Below, in pieces: positions 8,259 through 16,551 of a stretch of 64,000 nucleotides of DNA. Both the position numbers and the translations under genes were made by a program. How positions within the stretch are numbered: position 1 is the stretch's first letter; each line of letters starts with the position of its first letter. The notes beneath the pieces are model-generated. The model was not told the DNA's origin. It did not search any database and saw only the letters and a program-made list of their open reading frames with translations. Origin of the DNA: Oleiphilus sp. (GTDB taxonomy: Bacteria; Pseudomonadota; Gammaproteobacteria; Pseudomonadales; Oleiphilaceae); NCBI GenBank assembly GCA_006212045.1, contig PZPK01000002.1, positions 1 to 64,000 on the forward strand, in the 5' to 3' direction.

Positions 8259-8978
8259 TTAACCATTTCGACCTTGCGCCAGCACAAAACTGGAAAGCAC
8301 AAAGCGCTGTTCATGATCGACCTCAGTGAACTGGACGCCCACCTGATAGTCTCGGTCATTGTTCTGTTGCTCTTCATGTGCAATGTTCCGAATCACTCCG
8401 GGCAAATGAAGCGCCTTTGTAACCCCGTTGACAGACACGGTAATACTGAAATTGAGTTCGTGACCGACCAAGCCCAGAAAATCACTGCTGCGAAAACGCA
8501 GTCCAGTTTCGCTGACATCGGTCACGTCTACCCGTTTGGGCCAATCCCCGACCATCACAAAATCACTGTCTACCTCCGCGACCAGACTTGCGGGTACCCG
8601 CTCGGCATCGCGGATATCGACACATTCGACACGCAAAGGGTAAGCCAGGTGAAGATAGCTGAATGGCTGGTAGCAGCGATACAACACATGGGTTTCGAGT
8701 GCTCCGGCCGTTTTACCTGTTAGAAAGCGAAGCCGGACAGCCTCACCACTTTCGATATACACCTCGGTGCCCTGATGACGGGGTGCAGACACCATCAGAC
8801 TGCGTTGTTTACGATATCCCAGCAACTGAACCGGCAGTTTTCTGCGAGCATCCACGCGCTCCATCACCATGCCTGTGCCGACATCCAGATGCAAAGACTC
8901 GAAACTTCGCTCAACGGCACGGCCCTGATCTGCTTCGACAGCCGCCGCTCGGGTCAATGAATTTACTGTATCCACCAT
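8259..8978 (-). CDS. PilZ-domain protein, YcgR-like (predicted c-di-GMP effector)
   Basis: About 239 residues. The N-terminal half resembles the flagellar-brake (YcgR-type) domain. The C-terminal half is a PilZ domain with both c-di-GMP-binding signatures: RxxxR (RDAER) and DxSxxG (DVSETG). Such proteins slow flagellar motors or modulate surface behaviour when c-di-GMP is high. An in-frame ATG at 9029 would add 17 residues, but the ATG at 8978 has GAGG-type sequences just upstream while 9029 has none. It lies on the same strand as the kinase-like gene with a 20-bp gap, suggesting co-transcription. Confidence 0.85.
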   Translation of the reverse strand: MVDTVNSLTRAAAVEADQGRAVERSFESLHLDVGTGMVMERVDARRKLPVQLLGYRKQRSLMVSAPRHQGTEVYIESGEAVRLRFLTGKTAGALETHVLYRCYQPFSYLHLAYPLRVECVDIRDAERVPASLVAEVDSDFVMVGDWPKRVDVTDVSETGLRFRSSDFLGLVGHELNFSITVSVNGVTKALHLPGVIRNIAHEEQQNNDRDYQVGVQFTEVDHEQRFVLSSFVLAQGRNG

Positions 8979-9064
8979 TACCTCGTCCTCATACAAACAA
9001 GGGCCCTTGCGCCGAGGCCTGAAACACATATTCGCCGGCTTTGTCGAGCCAACTGCCTGCTTAC

Positions 9065-10210
9065 TCAGGTCTTGAGATTAAAACCGAGTGCCCTGAATTT
9101 CCGTATCAGTTCCGGCTGCACCTGCTTCAACTGAATGCGTACACCCGGAAACTCGCGTCGACAACGATAATGCTTTCGGAAACGGTCAAAGGCCTGAGCG
9201 ATATCTTCTTCGCTGCGATTCAATACCGATTTCAACAAACTGTCATCATGCCGCACGTCGAAACAAGCCCTTATTGCCGTGTGCAAACACCAATCCGGGT
9301 CAGCCACAGAGGTAAACGCCATTTTGGACAACGGCGGCTCTTCCAGAAATTGGCCTGCCTTGCAGCGGGCTGGCAGACCATAGTGCTGGCAAAGCCTCTG
9401 ATAGATCATCTCCGTACCTGCAACCTTGCCATCGAAACTGTAGCCGGCGATATGCGGTGAACCGATAAATACCCTTCGGGCAAGCTCAGCATCAATGGCC
9501 GGTTCGTTTTCCCAGACATCAAGAATAACGGCAAACTCGGGATCATCGATCAATTTTTGCTTCAATGCCTGATTGTCGACAACCGAGCCCCGGCTGGTAT
9601 TGATCAGCACTTGTCCGGATTTCAGCCTTGAAAGACGATCGGCATCGAACATATGGTAGGTGGGATGGGAACCAGAACGTGTCAGAGGAACATGCAGGGA
9701 AATGACATCACAGGACATCACCTCCTCCAGAGAAGACAAACCCTCCTGTTCTTCCAGCAGAGGGTCATAGGCACGAGTTTCAATGCCCATTTTGGACAAA
9801 CGGTCCGCCAGCAAACTGCCCACATTACCGTGACCGACAATACCTACGCGATGGGATTCCCAATTCAAACCATGCGTTTCTGTCAGGATAGACAGACAGC
9901 TGACCACATACTCAACCACCGAATTGGCATTGGAGCCCGGTGCATTCGCGTAGACGATACCCTGTGCGTCCAGATACTCGGTGTCCAGATGATCAACACC
10001 AATCGAGCAGCTGCCTACAAATTTGACAGGCGAGCTCGCCAGCAAGGATTCATCTACCCGCGTCACAGACCGCACCAGCAGAATATCGGCTTCAGAGACG
10101 TCCCGGGCATTGATCTCGCGCCCGGGCAGCATTCTGATCTGCCCTATCTCGCCAAAGAAATTTTCCAGGAGTGTAATATTTTCGTCGGCGACGATTCTAA
10201 GCTGTTTCAA
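9065..10210 (-). CDS. pdxB: erythronate-4-phosphate dehydrogenase
   Basis: Second enzyme of the DXP-dependent pyridoxal phosphate pathway, oxidising 4-phosphoerythronate with NAD. It is a D-2-hydroxyacid dehydrogenase: GHGNVGSLLADRL is the Rossmann loop, and RGSVVDN, DVWENEP and SPHIAGYS are catalytic-region motifs. A PdxB dimerisation domain follows. A TTG at 10208-10210 preceded by GAAGG is the likeliest start; it gives 381 residues (E. coli 378) beginning LKQLRIVADEN and leaves a 31-bp gap to rhlB. An upstream ATG at 10288 would add 26 residues without homology and overlap rhlB. Confidence 0.93.
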   Translation of the reverse strand: MKQLRIVADENITLLENFFGEIGQIRMLPGREINARDVSEADILLVRSVTRVDESLLASSPVKFVGSCSIGVDHLDTEYLDAQGIVYANAPGSNANSVVEYVVSCLSILTETHGLNWESHRVGIVGHGNVGSLLADRLSKMGIETRAYDPLLEEQEGLSSLEEVMSCDVISLHVPLTRSGSHPTYHMFDADRLSRLKSGQVLINTSRGSVVDNQALKQKLIDDPEFAVILDVWENEPAIDAELARRVFIGSPHIAGYSFDGKVAGTEMIYQRLCQHYGLPARCKAGQFLEEPPLSKMAFTSVADPDWCLHTAIRACFDVRHDDSLLKSVLNRSEEDIAQAFDRFRKHYRCRREFPGVRIQLKQVQPELIRKFRALGFNLKT

Positions 10211-10241
10211 TGACCTTCTCTTTGACAGAAAACTGAATGGC

Positions 10242-11759
10242 TTATTTTTCTTTCTTTTCGGTATCCAGCAGATAATCCGGATACTCACAGTTTAGCTTCA
10301 TGCCGATGTACTTCTCAATCTCCGGCAACAGAAACGCATCATCCTCACAGGCAAAGGACACAGAGACACCCGTCTCATTGGCCCGCCCGGTGCGACCGAT
10401 ACGGTGCACATAATCTTCGGGATCTTCCGGCAGATTGTAATTAAACACATGACTGACACCATCGACGTGAATACCACGCCCTGCCACATCGGTCGCCACC
10501 AGTATCTCGATCTGTCCATTCTTGAACTGGTCCAGCGTCTTGATACGTTTGTGTTGAGGTACTTCCCCCGATAACAGAGCCGCTTTTACGCCTTTCTTCT
10601 TCAGGGTCGCTTCGAGTCGTCGGGTTTCGTCCCGACGATTACCAAAGACAATCGCCTTGGTGATATCGTTGGTTTCGATATAGCGGCACATGATTTCGAG
10701 CTTCTCATCGGCCGGTACCATGAAAATCTTCTGCTCCACACGCTCTGTGGTCATCTGCTCGGCTTCGATTTCGATATAGATCGGATGGGAAGTCCATCGC
10801 TTGGACAGATTCATCACATCCTGGTTGAAGGTAGCACTAAACATCAGTGTCTGACGCTGGTCCACCTTCGGACAACGACTCAAAATACGCTTCACGTCCG
10901 GTATAAAGCCCATATCCAGCATACGGTCTGCTTCATCAATGACAAGAAAATCCAACTGGTCCAGATACAGATCACCACTGTTCAAAAAATCAATCAGCCG
11001 CCCCGGTGTCGCTACCAGAATATCGATCACTTCGTTATGCACGTAATCGCGCTGACGCTGATAATCAATCCCGCCAACCACTGAATAGACACTGACCGGT
11101 GCATATTTGGTGAGGGCCCTGGCATCCTTTTCAATTTGCAGGGCCAGTTCCCGTGTTGGTGCCAGAATCAGCGCCCGCGGTTCACTGGCGAACCGGTCAG
11201 CGGCCGGAATCGGACGATGAATCAAATCATTGATAATGGTAATCAGAAAGGCCGCCGTTTTACCTGTGCCGGTCTGCGCCTTGCCAATAACATCGTGCCC
11301 CTGCAAGGTGTGTGGCAATGACTCCGCCTGAATCTCGCTGCAATATTCGTAGTTTAAATCTGCAATCGCGTGCAGCAAATTCAAGTCCAGACCCAGATCA
11401 TGAAATCGGGTCTTACCTTCCTGCGCCTCAACTACATATTGGTCCGGTGTCCACTGGGAAGTACTTGCCTTGACATCGGTTTGTTGCCGAGAGGCATCTG
11501 ATGATGGCGCTGGCTGCTTAGGTCCGGCGCTTTTCGCTGAATCTTGCCGATCTGAAGCACTGCGGCCCTGTGCCGCTGATTTTACGTCCGTTTTGGGACC
11601 AGATTTGCGCCCGCGTGATGCTGCTGCCTCCGGCCCGCGAGACCGGGATGAAGATTTGCCTTCTGTCTTGTCCTGAGGTTTTTCCTGCTTTGCACCCTTC
11701 CTGTCGGAATTTGTGCTTGTTTTACTTCGGCTCTTTTTACCGAATAATCCGCCTAGCAT
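10242..11759 (-). CDS. rhlB: DEAD-box ATP-dependent RNA helicase, RhlB-like
   Basis: A 505-residue RNA helicase. Residues 1-105 are a low-complexity Lys/Ser/Arg/Ala-rich extension, as in the extended N-termini of pseudomonad RhlB. The helicase core follows with Q-motif region, AQTGTGKT (Walker A), PTRELA, VIDEADRM (DEAD box), SAT and HRIGRTGR. RhlB unwinds RNA for the degradosome; the basic extension may bind RNA. Assignment to RhlB rather than RhlE rests on overall similarity. pdxB lies directly downstream on the same strand. Confidence 0.88.
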   Translation of the reverse strand: MLGGLFGKKSRSKTSTNSDRKGAKQEKPQDKTEGKSSSRSRGPEAAASRGRKSGPKTDVKSAAQGRSASDRQDSAKSAGPKQPAPSSDASRQQTDVKASTSQWTPDQYVVEAQEGKTRFHDLGLDLNLLHAIADLNYEYCSEIQAESLPHTLQGHDVIGKAQTGTGKTAAFLITIINDLIHRPIPAADRFASEPRALILAPTRELALQIEKDARALTKYAPVSVYSVVGGIDYQRQRDYVHNEVIDILVATPGRLIDFLNSGDLYLDQLDFLVIDEADRMLDMGFIPDVKRILSRCPKVDQRQTLMFSATFNQDVMNLSKRWTSHPIYIEIEAEQMTTERVEQKIFMVPADEKLEIMCRYIETNDITKAIVFGNRRDETRRLEATLKKKGVKAALLSGEVPQHKRIKTLDQFKNGQIEILVATDVAGRGIHVDGVSHVFNYNLPEDPEDYVHRIGRTGRANETGVSVSFACEDDAFLLPEIEKYIGMKLNCEYPDYLLDTEKKEK

Positions 11760-11938
11760 TAAAGTCTGTAATCCAAATAAATTTCAATAGAGATCGCCCC
11801 GTGATTTACGTCAGGTCAAATCGACCCAAGAATAAAACCGTGTATCACGCACTTATCGGGCGCCATCGTGTAACCCACAGAGCTTATTAGGCATTCACCC
11901 TTCATGCAAGCGATTACTGAGTGACGCTGATGGAGTGC

Positions 11939-12526
11939 TCAATTGCGGAACACCTTCGACAGCCTGAATGGCTGCAAGTCTTCGATTCTGTCAAAGCAAC
12001 CATAGTGCTCGCATAGCCGGTCAAAGAACAACTTTGCCCGGCCGGATAAGCCCGACTCAAGATAACGATTGGCCTGACCGGTTACTGCCACAGCAAACGC
12101 TTCGCTGGGCCCCAGTTCGGGCTGCGCTACGTTGTCGACACTCAAGCGAAAATCAACACCACAAGCCACACTGAACACCCATTCGAGGGCTTGAGGCTTT
12201 ACCTCCACGCGCTCGAAGCGTTGCTGGGTCAAAACGTCCCGGCCATCCGGTTCATACCAGTAACCATAGTCTTCCTGCTGACGTCTGGCCTTGCCGGCGA
12301 TGCACCAGTGGCTGATCTCATGCAAGGCACTGGAAACATAATCTGCCCGGGAGTGGATTTCCGCACACACGCGGCTTTGATCGGCAGGTAAGTACAATGG
12401 CTCTTCGGCACCACTGCACAGAACAGTGCGCTCCGGTTCGTGAAACAGTTCGTTGAACAGGGTTTCGATCACCTTGACTGAAACGCAGGCACGGGTAATT
12501 TCTGTTGGGGGTAAAAGGGACAACAT
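11939..12526 (-). CDS. epmC: elongation factor P hydroxylase EpmC (YfcM)
   Basis: A 195-residue protein of the EpmC/YfcM family, which hydroxylates the beta-lysylated lysine of elongation factor P as the last step of EF-P maturation. The metal site HExxH appears as LHEISHWC near residue 68, followed by the family signature YGYWYEPDGRD. Length is close to E. coli EpmC (about 180). Its partners epmA, epmB and efp are not in the window. It is transcribed away from dsbD across a 403-bp gap. Confidence 0.9.
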   Translation of the reverse strand: MLSLLPPTEITRACVSVKVIETLFNELFHEPERTVLCSGAEEPLYLPADQSRVCAEIHSRADYVSSALHEISHWCIAGKARRQQEDYGYWYEPDGRDVLTQQRFERVEVKPQALEWVFSVACGVDFRLSVDNVAQPELGPSEAFAVAVTGQANRYLESGLSGRAKLFFDRLCEHYGCFDRIEDLQPFRLSKVFRN

Positions 12527-12929
12527 AAAGCTCGGTTACTAAAAATAGCAGCAATGACCAAAGCCCGGTCATTGCGTTTCATTACTCTCACGCATTTTAG
12601 GGGATCTTACCGAAGCTTAATCCGGCAAAGGCTTCAGATTGACATAATCGCTCAATATAATCCTGGACCAGACCCGAGCGCCAGGACGGCGACGACAATA
12701 CACAAGCCAACAGCAAGAATACTAAACTTCACAAAAAAACGCAGTTTATCAGGGTGGCAATCACGCTCTTTTGAATGAAATAAGGCTAAAGTATTAGATA
12801 CTGCCCCATATAAGAACTTCTATGCCTGTGCGGGGTCAAAGCAGTCAAACTAAAACCCGGGTGTCGGCATAGAATAGAAAATACCGGCAACGACTCAGTC
12901 ACTTTACCGATGGAAATACGATTCCGGCT
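12527..12929. other. divergent intergenic region, epmC/dsbD
   Basis: It holds one clear structure, a perfect 9-bp inverted repeat GCAATGACC/GGTCATTGC at 12551-12575 with a 7-nt loop, 25 bp upstream of the epmC start. Without a good T tract on either strand it is more likely an operator or leader hairpin than a terminator. An open frame on the minus strand near 12660-12737 would encode a short hydrophobic peptide but lacks a ribosome binding site. Nothing else was recognised. Confidence 0.4.
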
Positions 12930-14840
12930 ATGATGCAGCAATGTTACCGACTTATTCTCAGCCTCGTTTTGCTGGGGTTCACGGCTCATATTTACGCGCT
13001 TAACAACGATAGCCTGAATACCAGCAGCGCCTTTGGCGGAGCGGTCAGCGAGCCGGATTTTCTGAAAGTCGATCAGGCTTTTCGTTTCAGTGAAAGTATT
13101 GTTGATGGCGGCGTCCGCCTTCACTGGCAAATTGCTGAAGGCTATTACCTCTATCTCGAGCGTTTCAAGTTTAAAGCCCTCAATGATGTCGCTGTACTAG
13201 GTAGCCCTGAATACTCAACCAGAGGCGAACGTAAGGAAGACCCTTATTTCGGCGAAGTACATGTCATTTACGATACGGTCGACGTTTTCCTTCCGGTTAG
13301 TTTGCCTGACGGCCATAGCGACACTGAACTGAAAATCACTTACCAGGGCTGCGCCGAAGCGGGCCTGTGTTATCCGCCGACACACAAACGCATGCTGTAT
13401 ATGCCCATTGAGCCAAAAGCAGCAGGCGCTTTGCGACAGCTTTCGGCAACAGGTGGTAACACATCAGAGCCGCCAGAATTGGTAAACACAGTTACGGCGC
13501 AAGATTCACTGGATAGTGCAGATGGCGTGTTCGCCTTTATACAGGACAGCAGTCTGGCTGCCATCGTGGGTATCTTCTTTTTACTCGGCATCGGTTTGAC
13601 CTTTACGCCTTGTGTGTTCCCCATGATCCCGATTATTACCAGCATTATTGCCGGGCAACAGAACCCGACAGTCCTGCGGTCATTTATCCTGTCGCTGTCT
13701 TACGTGCTGGGCATGGCGATTACCTATGCCTCTGCCGGCGTCATTACCGGCATGCTTGGAGCAGGCGCCAACGTCCAGGCCGCCTTACAGGATCCGGTAT
13801 TACTGAGCGTATTCGCTGTAATATTTATACTCTTGGCAATGGCGATGTTCGGTTTTTACGAATTACAGCTACCTGCGTTCCTGCGTGACCGTCTGAATAC
13901 TACCAGCCAGAATCTGAGCGGCGGCCATATCAGCAGCGTCTTCGGCATTGGTGCACTTTCTGCGTTGGTGGTTTCCCCCTGCGTATCCGCTCCCCTAGCT
14001 GGCGCGCTGCTATACATCAGTGCCACGGCAGACGCCGTCATTGGTGGCCTATCGCTCTTTGCTCTTGGCATGGGCATGGGCGTTCCTCTTATTCTGATTG
14101 CGGTCGGCGGCGGTAAACTGTTCCCCAAAGCAGGTCAGTGGATGGATGCCGTCAAGGCTGTATTCGGTGTCATGCTGATTGCCGTTGCAATCTGGCTGGT
14201 AGGTCGCTTTGCCCCACCTGCGCTGACCATGGTGCTATGGGCCATCCTACTCGGATTGAGCGCAACCCAGATGGGCGCCTTTGATTCGGCAGCACCGGGC
14301 TGGCCACGGGTGTTCAAAGGCACGGGGATTCTGATGGCCTTCTATTCGGCCTTACTGATTCTGGGCGCCGCAAGTGGTGGACAAGACGCCCTGCGCCCTC
14401 TCGCGGGCATATCAATGCAGGGCGCGCCTGCTGGAGACCTGAGCCGCAGAACCACGCCTGCCGCGTTCACCACGATAGGCACCATGCCACAGCTGAATGT
14501 GGAGCTGGAACAGGCCAGGGCCGTCAGAAAACCGGTGATGGTCGACTTTTATGCGGACTGGTGTATCAGCTGTAAAGTCATGGAGGACCAGGTTTTCCCA
14601 CAACCGGAAATCGCTGCGCGCATGCAAGAATTTCACCTCGTCAAAGCCGATGTCACGGATAACAATGCAGCCAATCAGGCATTAATGGAACAGTTCGGGC
14701 TCTTTGGTCCACCCTCGATTCTGTTTTTCGATGCAGACGGCACCGAGCTTTCCGGAATTCGCATCGTAGGCGAAGTGACCGCCAATGACTTCCAGAAGCG
14801 ACTGGAGAAGGCTCTGGCGCTTTCACGTCCGGCTTCTTGA
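12930..14840 (+). CDS. dsbD: thiol:disulfide interchange protein DsbD
   Basis: Inner-membrane electron carrier that moves reducing power from cytoplasmic thioredoxin to periplasmic DsbC, DsbG and cytochrome c maturation. 636 residues in the standard three parts: signal peptide (about 1-24) and periplasmic alpha domain with the C141/C147 pair (GCAEAGLCYPP); an eight-helix membrane domain with the two redox cysteines in FTPCVFPMIP and SPCVSAPLAG; and a C-terminal thioredoxin-like gamma domain with C545-I-S-C548. All six catalytic cysteines are present. Supply of reductant for the c-type cytochromes of the cbb3 oxidase is a plausible role in this genome. Confidence 0.96.
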   Translation: MMQQCYRLILSLVLLGFTAHIYALNNDSLNTSSAFGGAVSEPDFLKVDQAFRFSESIVDGGVRLHWQIAEGYYLYLERFKFKALNDVAVLGSPEYSTRGERKEDPYFGEVHVIYDTVDVFLPVSLPDGHSDTELKITYQGCAEAGLCYPPTHKRMLYMPIEPKAAGALRQLSATGGNTSEPPELVNTVTAQDSLDSADGVFAFIQDSSLAAIVGIFFLLGIGLTFTPCVFPMIPIITSIIAGQQNPTVLRSFILSLSYVLGMAITYASAGVITGMLGAGANVQAALQDPVLLSVFAVIFILLAMAMFGFYELQLPAFLRDRLNTTSQNLSGGHISSVFGIGALSALVVSPCVSAPLAGALLYISATADAVIGGLSLFALGMGMGVPLILIAVGGGKLFPKAGQWMDAVKAVFGVMLIAVAIWLVGRFAPPALTMVLWAILLGLSATQMGAFDSAAPGWPRVFKGTGILMAFYSALLILGAASGGQDALRPLAGISMQGAPAGDLSRRTTPAAFTTIGTMPQLNVELEQARAVRKPVMVDFYADWCISCKVMEDQVFPQPEIAARMQEFHLVKADVTDNNAANQALMEQFGLFGPPSILFFDADGTELSGIRIVGEVTANDFQKRLEKALALSRPAS

Positions 14841-15050
14841 ACGATTTATAACACGCTTTCCTTTACCCATTAGACACTGAAATTTCGCGCGGCCTGTCGC
14901 TCCGATTTATGGGCGAGCGTGCTGATGCCGGAACAAACCGCATGGAACTGCACGTATACTTGGCATGGTCACAAATGCTTAAATAGGCGGAATTCATGCG
15001 GCTAAACCCCGCTGTTTTCATTCATTCCAATCGCCATTAAGGTAATTCGC

Positions 15051-15902
15051 ATTAAATCCGTCTCCCTTGCCGCCGTTCTGGCCGTTATCGCCGGCGAGCT
15101 TTGCTTTGCCATGATGGGCGCGATCATCAAGCACCTGTCATCAGAGTTGCCGCACGAAGTCATTCTGTTCTTTCGCAACAGCCTGGCTTTCCTGATTATT
15201 GTGCCCTTGGTGCTCTATAAAGACGGGCCAAGTGGTTTTGCCACCAACCAGTTTCGCTTTCACGCGCTGCGCGGCGCGATTGGAGTGACAGCGATGAGCT
15301 GCTTCTTCTATATTCTGGGACGGATGCATTTTACCGAGGCGATTCTGCTCAAGCTGACAACGCCGTTCTTTATCCCGATTGTAGCTTTATTGTGGCTCAG
15401 GGAAGCCTCCAGCAAAGCGACGCTATTCGCGATCCTGCTGGGTTTTGTCGGGGTAATGTTTATTGTCGACCCGCAGAACAAAGGCTGGTCCGAGGTGGAT
15501 CTGGTATTGATCGGCTTACTCGGCGCCACACTGGCGGCCGTCGCAAAAGTGACCATTCGACGCATGAAGGATAGCGAACCCAGCCTGCGCATTGTGTTCT
15601 ATTTCAGTGTATTCGCCAGCCTGTTCTCAGCACCGTTTGCCTGGTCAGCCTGGCAAAGCCCGAACACGGATCAAATGCTCTGGCTGTTGCTTCTTGCTAG
15701 CGTTGCGACGCTGGGCCAGCTGCTAATCACTGCGGCATACAGACGTGCTTCAGCGGGTAAAATCGGACAATTCACCTATACCTCCCTGATATTTTCTTCT
15801 GCCATGGGCTGGTATATCTGGTCAGAACCCTTAACCGTCCCGATCTTGCTGGGCTGCGTATTTATTGTGGGTGCGGGCCTGATCAATATGAAAGCAAAGT
15901 AG
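15051..15902 (+). CDS. EamA/DMT-family transporter, probable ATT start
   Basis: An inner-membrane transporter of the drug/metabolite superfamily with two EamA repeats and about ten helices. The first ATG (15111) falls in the middle of helix 1. The same frame extends upstream with SVSLAAVLAVIAGELCFA, which completes that helix, and reaches ATT at 15051, 8 nt after AAGG (15039-15042). I therefore place the start at this rare ATT codon, giving 283 residues, the usual family length; the frame is closed by TAA at 15003. A sequence error in the start region is the alternative. Substrate unknown. Confidence 0.8.
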   Translation: MKSVSLAAVLAVIAGELCFAMMGAIIKHLSSELPHEVILFFRNSLAFLIIVPLVLYKDGPSGFATNQFRFHALRGAIGVTAMSCFFYILGRMHFTEAILLKLTTPFFIPIVALLWLREASSKATLFAILLGFVGVMFIVDPQNKGWSEVDLVLIGLLGATLAAVAKVTIRRMKDSEPSLRIVFYFSVFASLFSAPFAWSAWQSPNTDQMLWLLLLASVATLGQLLITAAYRRASAGKIGQFTYTSLIFSSAMGWYIWSEPLTVPILLGCVFIVGAGLINMKAK

Positions 15903-16516
15903 GGCCATAGCGCAAACAAGAGACAACCGAACAGTGATAGTTCGGACCGCATTGGAAGTAAGACATCGGAGCTGTCATTTAGCGGCTCTTCCCGCGCTCC
16001 AAAATCTGAGGATACCCCTACCCTTTGACTCCCGAACATAAAATTTGATTGTATTCTACCCCGTATAACCCATCATTCTCCATTTAATGGAGACATAAAA
16101 CGGGACCTCTCTTGGAGGCCCTCCAACCACGCTAACCAAATACAAACCAGAGCAACTGCATTGTTATGTAATTGGCATCGTTTCGATAAAATTAATAGCC
16201 AATGGAACAACTATCGCTACATACCGTAATACCCGCACATCATGAGACATCCACTTACACTGCTTCGCGGCATGTAAGCATGTGGTTACATTTAAGTACT
16301 TTTAAAAACATCGTAAACCGCGCATCAACCCTTTTAGTTTTTTCCCTTATTTTCATGCACTTGTGCCCATAATACTCTCATTTTTATCGCATTTTGGTCC
16401 GGTTGCTTTCGCCCGAATCCGGTAGATACTTCGATACATGGATTTTTTTGCACTACGAATGGATTGAATCTTTGAAGTAAATGCGCGAAGTCGCTTTCGA
16501 ATTACAGGTTACTGCT
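15903..16516. other. intergenic region upstream of the large lipoprotein
   Basis: About 610 bases without a recognised gene. It becomes AT-rich to the right and probably contains the lipoprotein promoter. Weak structures include CTTACA (16254-16259) paired with TGTAAG (16273-16278). Nothing was matched to a known RNA family. Confidence 0.4.
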
Positions 16517-16551
16517 ATGTCCAAAAATACTACTCTTTTTACCCTTAAAAA

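Noticed and set aside
10023-10295. Upstream ATG (10288) as the pdxB start
   Set aside because: It would overlap rhlB and add residues without family similarity; TTG at 10210 with GAAGG fits better.
12658-12737. Possible 26-residue hydrophobic peptide on the minus strand starting at GTG
   Set aside because: No ribosome binding site and no recognised relative; one short membrane-like stretch is not enough.
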